Positions 1 to 5,199 of a stretch of 7,278 nt of DNA are shown in pieces. The number at the start of each line of letters is the position of its first letter. The first letter of the stretch is position 1. The translations under genes were made by a program, and so were the position numbers. Source of the stretch: an uncultured bacterium (GTDB lineage Bacteria > Bacillota > Clostridia > Oscillospirales > Oscillospiraceae); contig CAJMQD010000041.1 in NCBI GenBank assembly GCA_905215425.1, positions 1 to 7,278 of the forward strand, written 5' to 3'. The notes beneath the pieces were generated by a model. That model ran no database searches. It saw nothing but the letters and a program-made list of their open reading frames with translations, and had not been told where the DNA came from.

Positions 1-140
1 GGGCCCGCCCCCTGCGCCGCACCGTCTCCGCTTGGGTGGAAGATCCCGCCGCCGACCTGCTGCTGTCGGGAGCGGCCAAGGCGGGAAATACCATTCTGGT
101 CGTCCCCGAAGGGGAACAGGTCCGGCTTCAGGTTATATAA
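1..140 (+). CDS. Clp-family AAA+ ATPase (ClpA/B/C type), C-terminal fragment
   Basis: Only the last 45 codons are present; the gene runs in from the left, with the first complete codon at position 3 and TAA at 138-140. The visible peptide starts ARPLRRTVSAWVEDPAADLL and continues LSGAAKAGNTILVV. This matches the C-terminal small domain after the second AAA+ module of Clp/Hsp100 unfoldases, where 'GARPL(R/K)R...(I/V)EDPLA..LL.G..K.GDT(I/V)' is the conserved pattern and the arginines line the nucleotide-binding subunit interface. Such proteins unfold substrates in the cytoplasm, either for ClpP (ClpA, ClpC) or for disaggregation (ClpB). The fragment is too short to choose between these subfamilies. 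It is followed 30 bases later by a strong terminator, so it ends its own transcript. Confidence 0.8.
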   Translation, partial: ARPLRRTVSAWVEDPAADLLLSGAAKAGNTILVVPEGEQVRLQVI

Positions 141-170
141 CCGCTGTCACAACCCCATAAACGCCAAAGG

Positions 171-211
171 AAAACGCCCCGTGCTGTCCGCAGATGGGGC
201 GTTTTCTTTTT
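171..211 (+). terminator. Rho-independent terminator of the Clp gene
   Basis: AAAACGCCCC (171-180) pairs perfectly with GGGGCGTTTT (196-205). A G-U/U-A extension and an inner CTG/CAG pairing (184-186 with 191-193) stack on top around a TCCG loop. A T-rich tract (TTTTCTTTTT) spans the 3' side of the stem and the bases just after it. It lies 30 bases after the Clp stop codon, so it most likely ends that transcript. Confidence 0.88.
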
Positions 212-237
212 GACTTCCGCCGTTTGACTTCTTTATG

Positions 238-267
238 CTGACAGAGAATCTCTATTTTAACGATAAT
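238..267 (+). promoter_or_regulatory. Candidate upstream promoter P1 of the PAP2 gene
   Basis: CTGACA at 238-243 (5 of 6 matches to the sigma-A -35 box) is followed after 18 bases by GATAAT at 262-267 (5 of 6 to the -10 box). Transcription would begin near 274, inside the palindrome at 271-285, which is a typical position for a repressor site. It would give a leader of about 100 bases before the chosen ATG at 375. It is a pattern match only. Confidence 0.5.
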
Positions 268-270
268 TTT

Positions 271-313
271 ATTGAAAATTTCAATTGACTTTCTTTCAAT
301 ATATTGTCACAAT
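271..313 (+). promoter_or_regulatory. Cluster of nested palindromes, likely operator region
   Basis: This 43-base AT-rich stretch holds four overlapping or adjacent perfect palindromes. They are ATTGAAA-A-TTTCAAT (271-285), TCAATTGA (281-288), CAATATATTG (297-306) and ATTGT-C-ACAAT (303-313). TTTCAAT recurs at 279-285 and 294-300, and CAAT/ATTG motifs alternate six times. The cluster sits directly after the -10 box of P1 and spans all of P2, so a dimeric DNA-binding protein there would block both. The regulator is not identified in this window. Confidence 0.45.
285..313 (+). promoter_or_regulatory. Candidate downstream promoter P2 of the PAP2 gene
   Basis: TTGACT at 285-290 (5 of 6 to the -35 box) is separated by 17 bases from CACAAT at 308-313 (4 of 6 to the -10 box), which is preceded by the extended -10 dinucleotide TG at 305-306. 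Transcription would start near 320, giving a leader of about 55 bases. The -35 box falls on a TTG that could otherwise be misread as an early start codon. Confidence 0.5.
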
Positions 314-374
314 GTTGGATGCATCCACTATGGACACAAGTCAGAAATTTCAACTGCGGAGGTCGATCAGCGTT

Positions 375-1118
375 ATGAACGAATCTTTCACCGCGGAGAA
401 GCATAAATGGAAGCGCAGACCGGCCCGCACAGGGGAAGCTCCCTCCGGCCTGCAATGGCTGAATACCCCGGAGCACCGCCACGCCAAGCTGCTGTTTTAC
501 TGGCCTCTCTTTGGTCTGATCTTTTTTCTGCTGGAGCGGTTCCGCCCCGGACAGATCTATTACGCCGTCCACTGTTCCCTGGATGATCTCATCCCCTTCT
601 GCCAGTGGGCGCTGATCCCCTATCTGTTTTGGTTTGTCTTTCTCATTGGTGCGCTGGTCTATACTTTCTTTTTTGATGTGCCCGCCTTTCGGAAGATGAT
701 GTACTTCATTATCGTCACCTATACTCTGGCCCTGCTGATCTTCATTCTGTTCCCCACCTGCCAGCATCTTCGGCCTACATCCTTTGCGCAGGACAATGTC
801 CTTACCCGGATCATCGCCTGGTTCTACCAGTTCGATACCAATACAGATGTCTGCCCCTCCCTCCACGTGGTCGGTTCTCTGGCGGCCATGTTTGCACTAT
901 GGGACTGTAAGCGCCTTCAGCGGTCGGGCTGGAAGATCGTTTTCGCCGGGATGGCCCTGTCCATTTCCCTGTCCACCGTTTTTATGAAGCAACACTCTGT
1001 GATGGATATCTGCATGGCCATCGTGGTGTCTGCCATCGGCTGGTTCTTCAGCTACGGGCGGGGCGTATCCGTCTTCACTCCTGAACCTGTTCCGGTAAAA
1101 GAAGAAGAAACTGCTTAA
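375..1118 (+). CDS. PAP2-family membrane phosphatase/phosphotransferase
   Basis: Integral membrane protein of 247 residues, probably acting on a lipid phosphate or pyrophosphate. About six hydrophobic helices are visible (roughly 39-54, 78-100, 108-126, 164-176, 189-203, 211-226). PAP2 active-site elements are CPSLHV (160-165), standing for the PSGH motif with the catalytic histidine, and a serine-histidine-aspartate element ending KQHSVMD (205-211), standing for SRxxxxxHxxxD. HLRP near 131-134 may be the remains of motif 1. The CPSLH form resembles the Aur1/inositol-phosphotransferase branch more than classic PAP2 phosphatases. The frame stays open upstream to a TTG at 285, but the ATG at 375 is preferred because GGAGG lies at 358-362 and both candidate promoters lie inside the upstream extension. 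The N-terminal 35 residues are basic and hydrophilic, the tail acidic (KEEET). The exact substrate cannot be read from sequence. Confidence 0.85.
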   Translation: MNESFTAEKHKWKRRPARTGEAPSGLQWLNTPEHRHAKLLFYWPLFGLIFFLLERFRPGQIYYAVHCSLDDLIPFCQWALIPYLFWFVFLIGALVYTFFFDVPAFRKMMYFIIVTYTLALLIFILFPTCQHLRPTSFAQDNVLTRIIAWFYQFDTNTDVCPSLHVVGSLAAMFALWDCKRLQRSGWKIVFAGMALSISLSTVFMKQHSVMDICMAIVVSAIGWFFSYGRGVSVFTPEPVPVKEEETA

Positions 1119-1155
1119 AAAGGAGTACCGCTGCGCGCAGCGGTACTCCTTTTTT
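1117..1155. terminator. Bidirectional terminator between convergent genes
   Basis: AAAAAGGAGTACCGCTG (1117-1133) pairs perfectly with CAGCGGTACTCCTTTTT (1138-1154) around a CGCG loop. There is a T-run (1150-1155) on the right and an A-run (1117-1121) on the left, so it has a U-tract on both strands. It overlaps the PAP2 stop codon and also lies downstream of the leftward PII-like gene, so it can end both transcripts. Confidence 0.93.
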
Positions 1156-1238
1156 CGTTTCAGCTCATTGTCTCCGTGTCCCGCCCCTTGAGGTTCGGAA
1201 CATCGGACTTAAAACCACAAAACAGAATTGGGGCGCGG

Positions 1239-1907
1239 TTACAGGCGGACCAGCTGTTCAATGGGAATGGAGCACACCGCAGCCTGCTCGGCGGTGCGCA
1301 GACCGTGGTTTTCGTTTACCGCCTCCATAATCGCCTGACGCTTGTCGTTAGGCACCACAATGGCTACAATGTCCCGCTCCGGAGTGAGTTCCAGGTCATA
1401 CCCCCGCTCCAGTTCCTCCATTCCGCTCCACCGGGCCTTGATGATCGTGCCTCCGCGGGCGCCATGCTCCTTGGCCGTGGCCATGATCTGGTCGGCGCTG
1501 CCCCGGACACAGGTAACTAAAATCAAGCTGCTGTTTCCTTTTTCCATAGGGGGTTCCCCTCCGTTTCCTCGTTTGCCCTGCTGGGCGTGATAGTCGATGG
1601 CGGCGGCAGTAAGGTTATTCATTCCCGACAGCCGGAGGTCAAACACGATCCCCGAGGCATCCACAGCCCCCCGTAGTTCATTATCCAGCTGGCGCATCAA
1701 TTGCCGGGCGGTGCCGGTCTCCGCATAGCTGAGTACAATATCCTTCTCGCTGGACCCCAGGCCCAGAATATCCATGATCTCCGATGTGGCCGTCCCTTTG
1801 CCGGGGCACTGCGTGTGGAGAAACACGGAATTTTTCTTATACAGCTTTTGCATCGCGGTGCCCCGGCCCCGCTCCACAATGGATACGATTATGTTGATTC
1901 CTTCCAT
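1239..1907 (-). CDS. Tandem PII-like nitrogen-regulatory-type signalling protein
   Basis: 222-residue soluble protein made of two PII-like halves. The first (about 4-92) holds IIVSIVERGRG and GKGTATSEIMDILGLG, then an EKDIVLS strand. The second (about 127-222) holds LILVTCVRGSADQIM, GARGGTIIKARWSG, a PERDIVAIVVP strand and the C-terminal RTAEQAAVCSIPIEQL. This beta-alpha-beta layout is that of the GlnB/GlnK superfamily, where trimers sense small molecules and bind partner proteins, often transporters. The classic PII T-loop tyrosine signature and nucleotide-binding B-loop pattern are not seen; the T-loop region appears short. The Gly/Lys-rich stretch at 110-125 looks like a linker. ATG 1907 is preceded by AGGAG with 7-9 bases of spacing. 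The gene begins 12 bases after the DUF1538 stop codon with no room for its own promoter, so the two are co-transcribed. That supports a regulator-transporter pair; the effector is unknown. Confidence 0.8.
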   Translation of the reverse strand: MEGINIIVSIVERGRGTAMQKLYKKNSVFLHTQCPGKGTATSEIMDILGLGSSEKDIVLSYAETGTARQLMRQLDNELRGAVDASGIVFDLRLSGMNNLTAAAIDYHAQQGKRGNGGEPPMEKGNSSLILVTCVRGSADQIMATAKEHGARGGTIIKARWSGMEELERGYDLELTPERDIVAIVVPNDKRQAIMEAVNENHGLRTAEQAAVCSIPIEQLVRL

Positions 1908-1919
1908 AGTTCTCTCCTC

Positions 1920-3488
1920 TCACAGGTCGAAATAGACCACATTGTCCTCCACTCGCTCCAGCCGCACCCGCTGACGGCGCAGGGCCAGCTTATGGCTGAT
2001 CTGGCTGGACAGACCCATTACCTGAATGGTGACCAGAGGAGTCATGGCCACCATGGCCACGATTCCGAAGGCGTCCGTCATCAGGTCGCCGCCCACAGCG
2101 GCACAGGCCCCCATGGCAAAGGGCAGCAGGAATGTAGCCGTCATCGGTCCGCTGGCCACGCCGCCGGAGTCGAAGGCGATGCCGGTAAAGATACTGGGGA
2201 CAAAAAAGGTCAGCCCCAGGGAGATGACATAGCCGGGAATCAGCAGCCACATAATGTTCATCCCGGTAAGCACGCGCACCATGGCCAGCCCCACAGACAC
2301 GCACACGCCGATGGACAGGGCGTTGCCCATGGCCCGCTGGGAGATGGAGCCGTTGGACACCTCTTCCACCTGTTTGGTAAGCACCGCTACGGCGGGCTCC
2401 GCCTTAACGATATAGAAACCGATGAGCATTCCAATGGGCACCAGCAGCCACGGGTGGTTCCCCACGGCCACCACGGTGCCTATATACTGGCCCGCAGGCA
2501 TAAAACCCACGTTGACTCCGCACAGGAACAGCACCAGTCCGATGTAAGTATAGACCAGTCCGGAGACAATCCGCAGCAGCTGCCCCCGGCGGAATCTGCG
2601 GGTGGCCAGCTGAAACAGCGCAAAGAGCAGGGTGATGGGCAGCAGCGCCGTGGCTACCTCTTTGATGTACTCGGGGAAGCCCTCTACAAAATACCGGGCC
2701 GCGGCGGCGGTATCCGCCACCTGGGGCAGCGCCGCCAGCTGCTGCTCCGCCTTGTCCGGCCGATAGACGATCCCCAGCAGCAAGACAGACAGGATGGGCC
2801 CGATGGAGCACAGGGCCACCAGACCAAAGCTGTCGCTGGCTGCGTTTTTATCGCTGCGGGCGGAGGCCACGCCCAAGCCCAGCGCCATGATAAAGGGTAC
2901 GGTGATGGGGCCGGTGGTCACACCGCCGGAGTCGAAGGACACCGGAATAAAGTTGGCAGGGGCAAAGGCCGCCAGCAGAAATACCAGCCCATAAAAAATC
3001 AACAGCAGACGCCGCAGCGGCACGCCGAACCGCACTCTTAACGTGGCCACCACCAGGAACAGGCCCACGCCCACCGCTACGGTAAGAATCAGTACCATAT
3101 TGGGGATGGCGGAGATCTGGTTGGCCAGCACGGTCAGGTCGGGCTCCGCCATGGTGGACAGCACTCCCAGTACAAAATACAGCACCACTGGCACCAGCAG
3201 CTTTTTCTTGCTGCTGAGCACGGCGCCTACGCCCTCGCCCATGGGCAGCATGGACATATCCACCCCCAAGGTGAAAAAGCCCATACCGATCACCAGCAAG
3301 ACCGCTCCAAATAAAAACAGCACCAGGGTCCCCGGCTCTAAGGGGGCGATGGTGATGGACAACAGAAATACAATGGCCGTGATCGGCAGTACCGAGGCCA
3401 TGGACTCCTGGATCTTTTCCGCAAATTGCCGGTTCAAATGCAATACGATCCCTCCTTCTCCGCCGGTCAGCGTCCCGGCGGAACTCAT
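1920..3488 (-). CDS. DUF1538 family membrane protein with two internal repeats
   Basis: Polytopic membrane protein of 522 residues with two copies of the DUF1538 unit offset by about 250 residues. The matching pairs are GVDMSMLPMG (75-84) with GVNVGFMPAG (324-333), AEPDLTVLANQ (114-124) with AEPAVAVLTKQ (363-373), FDSGGVTTGPIT (185-196) with FDSGGVASGPMT (439-450), and SDSFGLVALCSIGP (218-231) with TDAFGIVAMVAMTP (471-484). The paired Asp-Ser-Gly-Gly and Ala-Glu-Pro elements inside hydrophobic segments suggest a pseudo-symmetric transporter core. From memory, two-subunit DUF1538 proteins of Halomonas were reported as Na+(Li+,K+)/H+ antiporters, so cation transport is a fair guess but unproven here. 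The ATG at 3488 has GGAGGAG upstream. An in-frame TTG at 3443 (residue 16) with AGAAGGAGG seven bases upstream is a serious alternative and removes a Gly/Ser-rich leader. First gene of the operon with the PII-like protein. Confidence 0.85.
   Translation of the reverse strand: MSSAGTLTGGEGGIVLHLNRQFAEKIQESMASVLPITAIVFLLSITIAPLEPGTLVLFLFGAVLLVIGMGFFTLGVDMSMLPMGEGVGAVLSSKKKLLVPVVLYFVLGVLSTMAEPDLTVLANQISAIPNMVLILTVAVGVGLFLVVATLRVRFGVPLRRLLLIFYGLVFLLAAFAPANFIPVSFDSGGVTTGPITVPFIMALGLGVASARSDKNAASDSFGLVALCSIGPILSVLLLGIVYRPDKAEQQLAALPQVADTAAAARYFVEGFPEYIKEVATALLPITLLFALFQLATRRFRRGQLLRIVSGLVYTYIGLVLFLCGVNVGFMPAGQYIGTVVAVGNHPWLLVPIGMLIGFYIVKAEPAVAVLTKQVEEVSNGSISQRAMGNALSIGVCVSVGLAMVRVLTGMNIMWLLIPGYVISLGLTFFVPSIFTGIAFDSGGVASGPMTATFLLPFAMGACAAVGGDLMTDAFGIVAMVAMTPLVTIQVMGLSSQISHKLALRRQRVRLERVEDNVVYFDL
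3451..3459 (-). promoter_or_regulatory. Internal Shine-Dalgarno site for the alternative TTG start
   Basis: On the - strand AGAAGGAGG occupies 3459-3451 and is followed after 7 bases by TTG at 3443-3441, in frame with the DUF1538 gene. This is a near-ideal ribosome site. The protein would then begin M-H-L-N-R-Q-F-A-E-K and lose 15 low-complexity residues. Confidence 0.55.
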
Positions 3489-3523
3489 CCCCCTCTCTCC
3501 TCCCGACCGGAAGATAGGGGGAT
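3487..3523 (-). promoter_or_regulatory. Leader hairpin covering the DUF1538 ATG and its ribosome site
   Basis: In the leftward transcript ATCCCCC (3523-3517) pairs with GGGGGAT (3493-3487), which takes in the first two bases of the ATG at 3488. Inside it, TCTTCC (3514-3509) pairs with the GGAGGA ribosome site (3503-3498) with one G-U pair around a five-base loop. If it forms, the ATG is masked while the downstream TTG start stays open. Confidence 0.45.
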
Positions 3524-3542
3524 TTTTCCTTTATTCTTTTTT

Positions 3543-3571
3543 AGTATACATAAAAAATCCATTTCTGTCCC
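3543..3571 (-). promoter_or_regulatory. Promoter of the DUF1538/PII-like operon
   Basis: Read on the - strand, GGGACA (3571-3566; 4 of 6 to TTGACA) is followed after exactly 17 bases by TATACT (3548-3543; 5 of 6 to TATAAT). Transcription would start near 3536, about 47 bases before the ATG at 3488. It is back to back with the rightward GH25 promoter. Confidence 0.5.
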
Positions 3572-3612
3572 GCTTTTTAACACCTTCTGAACATTTGCGC
3601 CTTTCTGCCGAT

Positions 3613-3641
3613 TTGCAGCCTTCCCCAGAACCTGCTATAAT
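3613..3641 (+). promoter_or_regulatory. Promoter of the GH25/AlbA_2 unit
   Basis: A perfect TATAAT at 3636-3641 is preceded by the extended -10 TG (3633-3634) and, 17 bases upstream, by a weak TTGCAG (3613-3618). The strong extended -10 makes up for the poor -35. The start site would be near 3648, about 80 bases before the GH25 ATG. Confidence 0.6.
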
Positions 3642-3728
3642 GATCGTGGTTTCGTCTCGTCTCCAGCCTCTGTTTTTCGGAGTCGTAAGGCGCAGACCGG
3701 AATTTCAGATCACTCCTTGGAGGTCACT

Positions 3729-4583
3729 ATGGGTCGTCTCGCTCCCCCTGCCCGCTCCGGGCATCCCATACGGACACTGGTTATACTCCTGCTTCTGGCG
3801 GCGGGAGCGGCTGTGTATTGGTTTTTCCCCCGACCGCCCCGGTATATCACCTATGGGGACCGGGAGCTGCTCCTGCTTGAGGATGTCGCCGCCAGCACTC
3901 TGGACTCCGCCGCCTTCGCTCCGGACGAAAACGGATGGATGACATACCGTGACGGCAACATCACCGCAGTGCAGGGGATCGACGTATCCTCCCATCAGGG
4001 GGAGATCGACTGGCAGGCCGTGGCGGACTCCGGGATCCGGTTTGCCATCATCCGCGCCGCCTTCCGGGGGTATGGTCAGGAGGGCAGACTGGTGGAGGAC
4101 AGCCGCTTCGCCGAAAATATCTCCGGGGCTCTGGCCGCCGGGCTGGACGTGGGCGTGTACTGTTTCTCTCAGGCCGTCACCGTGGAGGAGGCCCAGGAAG
4201 AGCTGGCCCTGACTCTGGATCTGATCGCCCCCTATGAGATCACTTACCCGGTGGTCTACGACTGGGAGCGGATGCCCGCCGACCGGGACGCCAGAACCCA
4301 TGAGGTGACAGGAGAGACCCTGACCGCCATGGCTGCCGCCTTCTGCCGCGGGGCGGAGGAGGCCGGGTATACTCCGGCTGTCTACGCCAACCAGAACCTG
4401 GCCTACCTCACCCTGGATCTGAGTCAGCTTAAAGCCTGGCCCTTCTGGCTGGCCCAGTACAGCAGCGCGCCCACCTTTTACTACCGCTGCGACCTGTGGC
4501 AGTACAGCCACACGGGAACGGTCCCGGGTATTCAAGGCAATGTGGACCTGAACCTTGCGTTCCGGGATTTTACACAGAAATGA
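3729..4583 (+). CDS. Membrane-anchored GH25 muramidase (lysozyme family)
   Basis: 284-residue glycoside hydrolase family 25 enzyme, expected to cleave the beta-1,4 bond between N-acetylmuramic acid and N-acetylglucosamine in peptidoglycan. Residues 17-33 form one hydrophobic helix after a short basic N-terminus, with no clear signal-peptidase site, so it is probably anchored with the catalytic domain outside. The GH25 barrel runs from about 83 to the end. It holds GIDVSSHQGEIDW with Asp85, YPVVYDWER with the catalytic pair Asp178/Glu180, the strand FWLAQY (239-244), and the closing DLWQYSHTG...GNVDLN with Asp273. All expected catalytic residues are present. There are no cell-wall-binding repeats or SH3 domain, so this is a housekeeping-type remodelling enzyme rather than a phage endolysin. 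The frame is open back to a TTG at 3717, but GGAGG at 3719-3723 lies five bases before the ATG at 3729, which fixes the start there. Confidence 0.93.
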   Translation: MGRLAPPARSGHPIRTLVILLLLAAGAAVYWFFPRPPRYITYGDRELLLLEDVAASTLDSAAFAPDENGWMTYRDGNITAVQGIDVSSHQGEIDWQAVADSGIRFAIIRAAFRGYGQEGRLVEDSRFAENISGALAAGLDVGVYCFSQAVTVEEAQEELALTLDLIAPYEITYPVVYDWERMPADRDARTHEVTGETLTAMAAAFCRGAEEAGYTPAVYANQNLAYLTLDLSQLKAWPFWLAQYSSAPTFYYRCDLWQYSHTGTVPGIQGNVDLNLAFRDFTQK

Positions 4584-4611
4584 GTTCCGCCATACAGAAA
4601 GGACCAATCTT

Positions 4612-5088
4612 ATGGATACGCTGGAGTTTCTTCAGGAATACCAAGAGGACAACCGAATCGAGGCCAAACGGGCCCAGGGCGGTCTGCCCCACAGCCTGTG
4701 GGAGACCTACTCCGCCTTCGCCAACACCTTAGGCGGTGTTATCCTGCTGGGCGTAGCGGAGGACAAAGAGGATAAGAGTCTCTATTCCGTCCCCCTCTTT
4801 GACCCCCGGGAGCTGGTTGAAGAATTCTGGGCGATGGTGAACGACCCCGACATCGTAAGCGCTAATATTCTTCAACGGGAAGATGTACAGATCCTAAAGT
4901 CCCAAGGCAATCCCGTGGTGGCCATTTTTGTCCCCCGGGCACCTGCCCGGCTGCGCCCTGTGTACATCGGGTCGGACCCCTATTCCGGCACCTATTTCCG
5001 CATGGGGGAGGGCGACTGCCGCGCCCGGCGGCATGAGGTCTTGGCCATGCTTCAGGACCAAGCCGAACTGACACAGACAAACAAATAA
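4612..5088 (+). CDS. Stand-alone Schlafen AlbA_2 domain protein
   Basis: 158-residue soluble protein that matches the AlbA_2 (Schlafen AlbA-like, putative nucleic-acid-binding) domain along nearly its whole length. Visible elements are the N-terminal Glu-rich strand with RIEAKRA (15-21), the helix-strand ETYSAFANTLGGVILLGV (31-48), the strand VVAIFVPRAP (102-111) and GTYFRMGEGDCRARRHEV (126-143). In most bacterial relatives this domain heads a 400-500 residue protein with an ATPase-like domain and a winged helix; here it stops just after AlbA_2 with an ordinary stop codon and terminator, with no sign of frameshift remains. ATG 4612 is chosen because AGAAAGGA lies eight bases upstream; an upstream ATG at 4555 would overlap the GH25 gene and has no ribosome site. 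It follows the GH25 stop by 28 bases with no terminator between, so they share a transcript. The function is unknown. Confidence 0.8.
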   Translation: MDTLEFLQEYQEDNRIEAKRAQGGLPHSLWETYSAFANTLGGVILLGVAEDKEDKSLYSVPLFDPRELVEEFWAMVNDPDIVSANILQREDVQILKSQGNPVVAIFVPRAPARLRPVYIGSDPYSGTYFRMGEGDCRARRHEVLAMLQDQAELTQTNK

Positions 5089-5096
5089 ATTCAGCT

Positions 5097-5126
5097 GCGC
5101 CGGACTTTTGTCCGGCGCTATTTTTT
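5097..5126 (+). terminator. Rho-independent terminator of the GH25/AlbA_2 unit
   Basis: GCGCCGGAC (5097-5105) and GTCCGGCGC (5110-5118) form a perfect nine-pair stem with a TTTT loop, followed by a six-base T-run at 5121-5126. It lies 8 bases after the AlbA_2 stop codon and just before the MarR promoter, so it isolates the two units. Confidence 0.93.
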
Positions 5127-5131
5127 AGGGC

Positions 5132-5159
5132 TTGCTTTTTCTCAAAATCGCGCTATAAT
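5132..5159 (+). promoter_or_regulatory. Promoter of the MarR-MATE operon
   Basis: A perfect TATAAT at 5154-5159 is preceded after 16 bases by TTGCTT (5132-5137), a weak -35 matching at TTG only. The predicted start near 5166 falls inside the palindrome at 5161-5184, so binding there would block RNA polymerase. Confidence 0.65.
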
Positions 5160-5160
5160 C

Positions 5161-5184
5161 AAATAGTTCAAAATTGAACTATTT
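5161..5184 (+). promoter_or_regulatory. MarR operator, perfect 24-bp palindrome
   Basis: AAATAGTTCAA (5161-5171) and TTGAACTATTT (5174-5184) are exact inverted copies around a two-base AA centre. The site starts one base after the -10 box and ends just before the ribosome site, as expected for an autorepressed MarR gene. MarR dimers typically bind such 16-24 bp AT-rich palindromes. Confidence 0.85.
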
Positions 5185-5199
5185 AGAAGGAGGCCCATT

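Noticed and set aside
224..229. TTGACT as a further -35 box upstream of the PAP2 gene
   Set aside because: No acceptable -10 box lies 16-18 bases downstream; the bases there read aatctc or similar.
285..374. N-terminal extension of the PAP2 protein from TTG at 285
   Set aside because: The TTG is part of a likely -35 box, no ribosome site precedes it, and GGAGG precedes the ATG at 375.
252..866. - strand reading frame opposite the PAP2 gene
   Set aside because: The + strand has PAP2 motifs, helices and promoters; the opposite frame has no domain and would run through the promoter region.
1182..1235. CGCCCC and GGGGCG as a hairpin after the PII-like gene
   Set aside because: Only six pairs with a 42-base loop and no U-tract; the perfect hairpin at 1117-1155 is a far better terminator.
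1701..3041. Long + strand reading frame of 446 residues rich in His, Gln and Gly
   Set aside because: It is antisense to the DUF1538 and PII-like genes; its composition is the usual reverse-strand product of GC-rich codons, and it shows no domain or ribosome site.
3043..3942. + strand reading frame crossing from the DUF1538 gene through the divergent promoter region
   Set aside because: It is Ser/Thr/Pro-rich antisense coding followed by noncoding DNA, and it runs into the GH25 gene out of frame.
3705..4607. - strand reading frame of 300 residues opposite the GH25 gene
   Set aside because: The + strand carries an intact GH25 domain with all catalytic residues; the antisense product is low-complexity and unrecognisable.
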